A DNA stretch of 5,708 nucleotides from JBGPFS01 sp041483455 (GTDB lineage: Bacteria; Chloroflexota; Limnocylindria; Limnocylindrales; CSP1-4), in the NCBI GenBank assembly GCA_041483455.1, contig JBGPFS010000168.1:1-5708 (forward strand), given 5' to 3'. The position numbers and the translations under genes were made by a program. Of the stretch, positions 5,286-5,708 are shown piece by piece; the first letter of the stretch is position 1; each line of letters begins with the position of its first letter. The notes under the pieces are model-generated. The model was not told the DNA's origin. It searched no databases and saw only the letters and a program-made list of their open reading frames with translations.

Positions 5286-5708
5286 CTACTCCTCCTGGCC
5301 GCGCATCGGATGCCGCGCGGCGCGATCTCCGAGGGCGAGCTTCAGGGCGTCGATGAACTGGCGGAAATCGGTCTCGTAGGCGACGTCGTGGCGGATGATC
5401 GCCCCGACCCGGACGCCGGTGGTGCCGTCGTCGCGGCGCCGGATGAGGGCCCATGCGCGGCGGTTCGGGAAGAAGAAGACCAGGCAGACACCCAGGACCA
5501 GGAGGGTCGAGCCACCCCACACGAGCGGGACGCCGGGATCGCGGGCCACGATCAGGCCGGTGAACTGGTGCTCGCGGGCGAACGTGATCTCGAGGCCGCC
5601 CACGGTGGCGGGCTTGCCCTGGTCGAGGATCTTCACGTCGGTCGCGGTGTCGCTGCCGGCCTTGTAGAGCTCGACCTGGACCTGCCCCGGCTTGACCGAC
5701 TTGCTGAC
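5286..5708 (-). CDS. resB: ResB (Ccs1) cytochrome c biogenesis protein, C-terminal part (runs off right edge)
   Basis: The 140 residues in the window are the C-terminal end of ResB, a membrane subunit of the system II cytochrome c synthase that acts with CcsA/ResC in moving haem and attaching it to apocytochrome outside the cytoplasm. An extracytoplasmic stretch is followed by GLEITFAREHQFTGLIVARDPGVPLVWGG (about 38-66, quoted across a family-typical block). The last membrane helix is at about 61-80 (VPLVWGGSTLLVLGVCLVFF), then FPNRRAWALIRRR and a cytoplasmic tail. The DPG-VPLVWGG and FFFPNRR elements are typical of the ResB end. The frame stays open to the window edge; an internal GTG at 5636 is not the start. 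The beginning of resB and perhaps ccsA/resC should lie beyond the right edge. Confidence 0.92.
   Translation of the reverse strand, partial: VSKSVKPGQVQVELYKAGSDTATDVKILDQGKPATVGGLEITFAREHQFTGLIVARDPGVPLVWGGSTLLVLGVCLVFFFPNRRAWALIRRRDDGTTGVRVGAIIRHDVAYETDFRQFIDALKLALGDRAARHPMRGQEE
5289..5296 (-). promoter_or_regulatory. resA ribosome binding site inside the resB 3' end
   Basis: The last resB codons form AGGAGGAG, placing a strong Shine-Dalgarno sequence about 9-11 bases before the resA ATG at 5279. This points to co-translation of resB and resA from one message. Confidence 0.7.

Overview
The window is very GC-rich bacterial chromosome with strongly GC-biased third codon positions, dense gene packing and several 4-base gene overlaps. 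I recognise six things in it: a fused urease gamma/beta subunit start, a complete tmRNA gene (ssrA), a CPH-type copper-exporting P-type ATPase, a class I methyltransferase, a membrane-anchored ResA/TlpA-type thioredoxin and the end of ResB. System II cytochrome c maturation, a urease gamma-beta fusion and a tmRNA tag ending in LALAA would fit a high-GC Chloroflexota-like or actinobacteria-like lineage. That placement is inference; the window has no decisive marker.

Layout: every protein gene lies on the minus strand, and ssrA alone lies on the plus strand. Positions 1-393 hold the first 131 codons of ureAB, reading out of the left edge. Positions 394-531 are a divergent control region with a plausible ssrA promoter and a perfect 9-bp palindrome next to the mature 5' end of the tmRNA. 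ssrA occupies 532-907. It is followed by an 86-base convergent gap holding one imperfect hairpin. Positions 994-1757 hold two translationally coupled small genes of unknown function, a 75-residue helical protein and a 179-residue zinc-ribbon protein, downstream of copB (1830-3926). The 55-base gap before copB holds a -10-like box, an inverted repeat over the start codon and a 10-bp direct repeat at exact 20-bp spacing. The right side is a tight run read right to left: resB (partial), resA, then a methyltransferase gene.

How the genes work together: ResB and ResA belong to system II cytochrome c maturation, where ResA reduces apocytochrome haem-binding cysteines and ResB takes part in haem handling and attachment. 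CopB exports copper, which can damage thiol and haem chemistry outside the membrane, so a link is plausible but not shown. The methyltransferase and the two small genes have no assignable substrate. tmRNA is a housekeeping ribosome-rescue RNA and urease a nitrogen-acquisition enzyme; neither has an evident tie to the copper/cytochrome block.

I see no mobile element, CRISPR array, tRNA or defence system. The best candidates for something undescribed are the control region of copB, the palindrome in front of ssrA, and the small-protein/zinc-ribbon pair behind copB.
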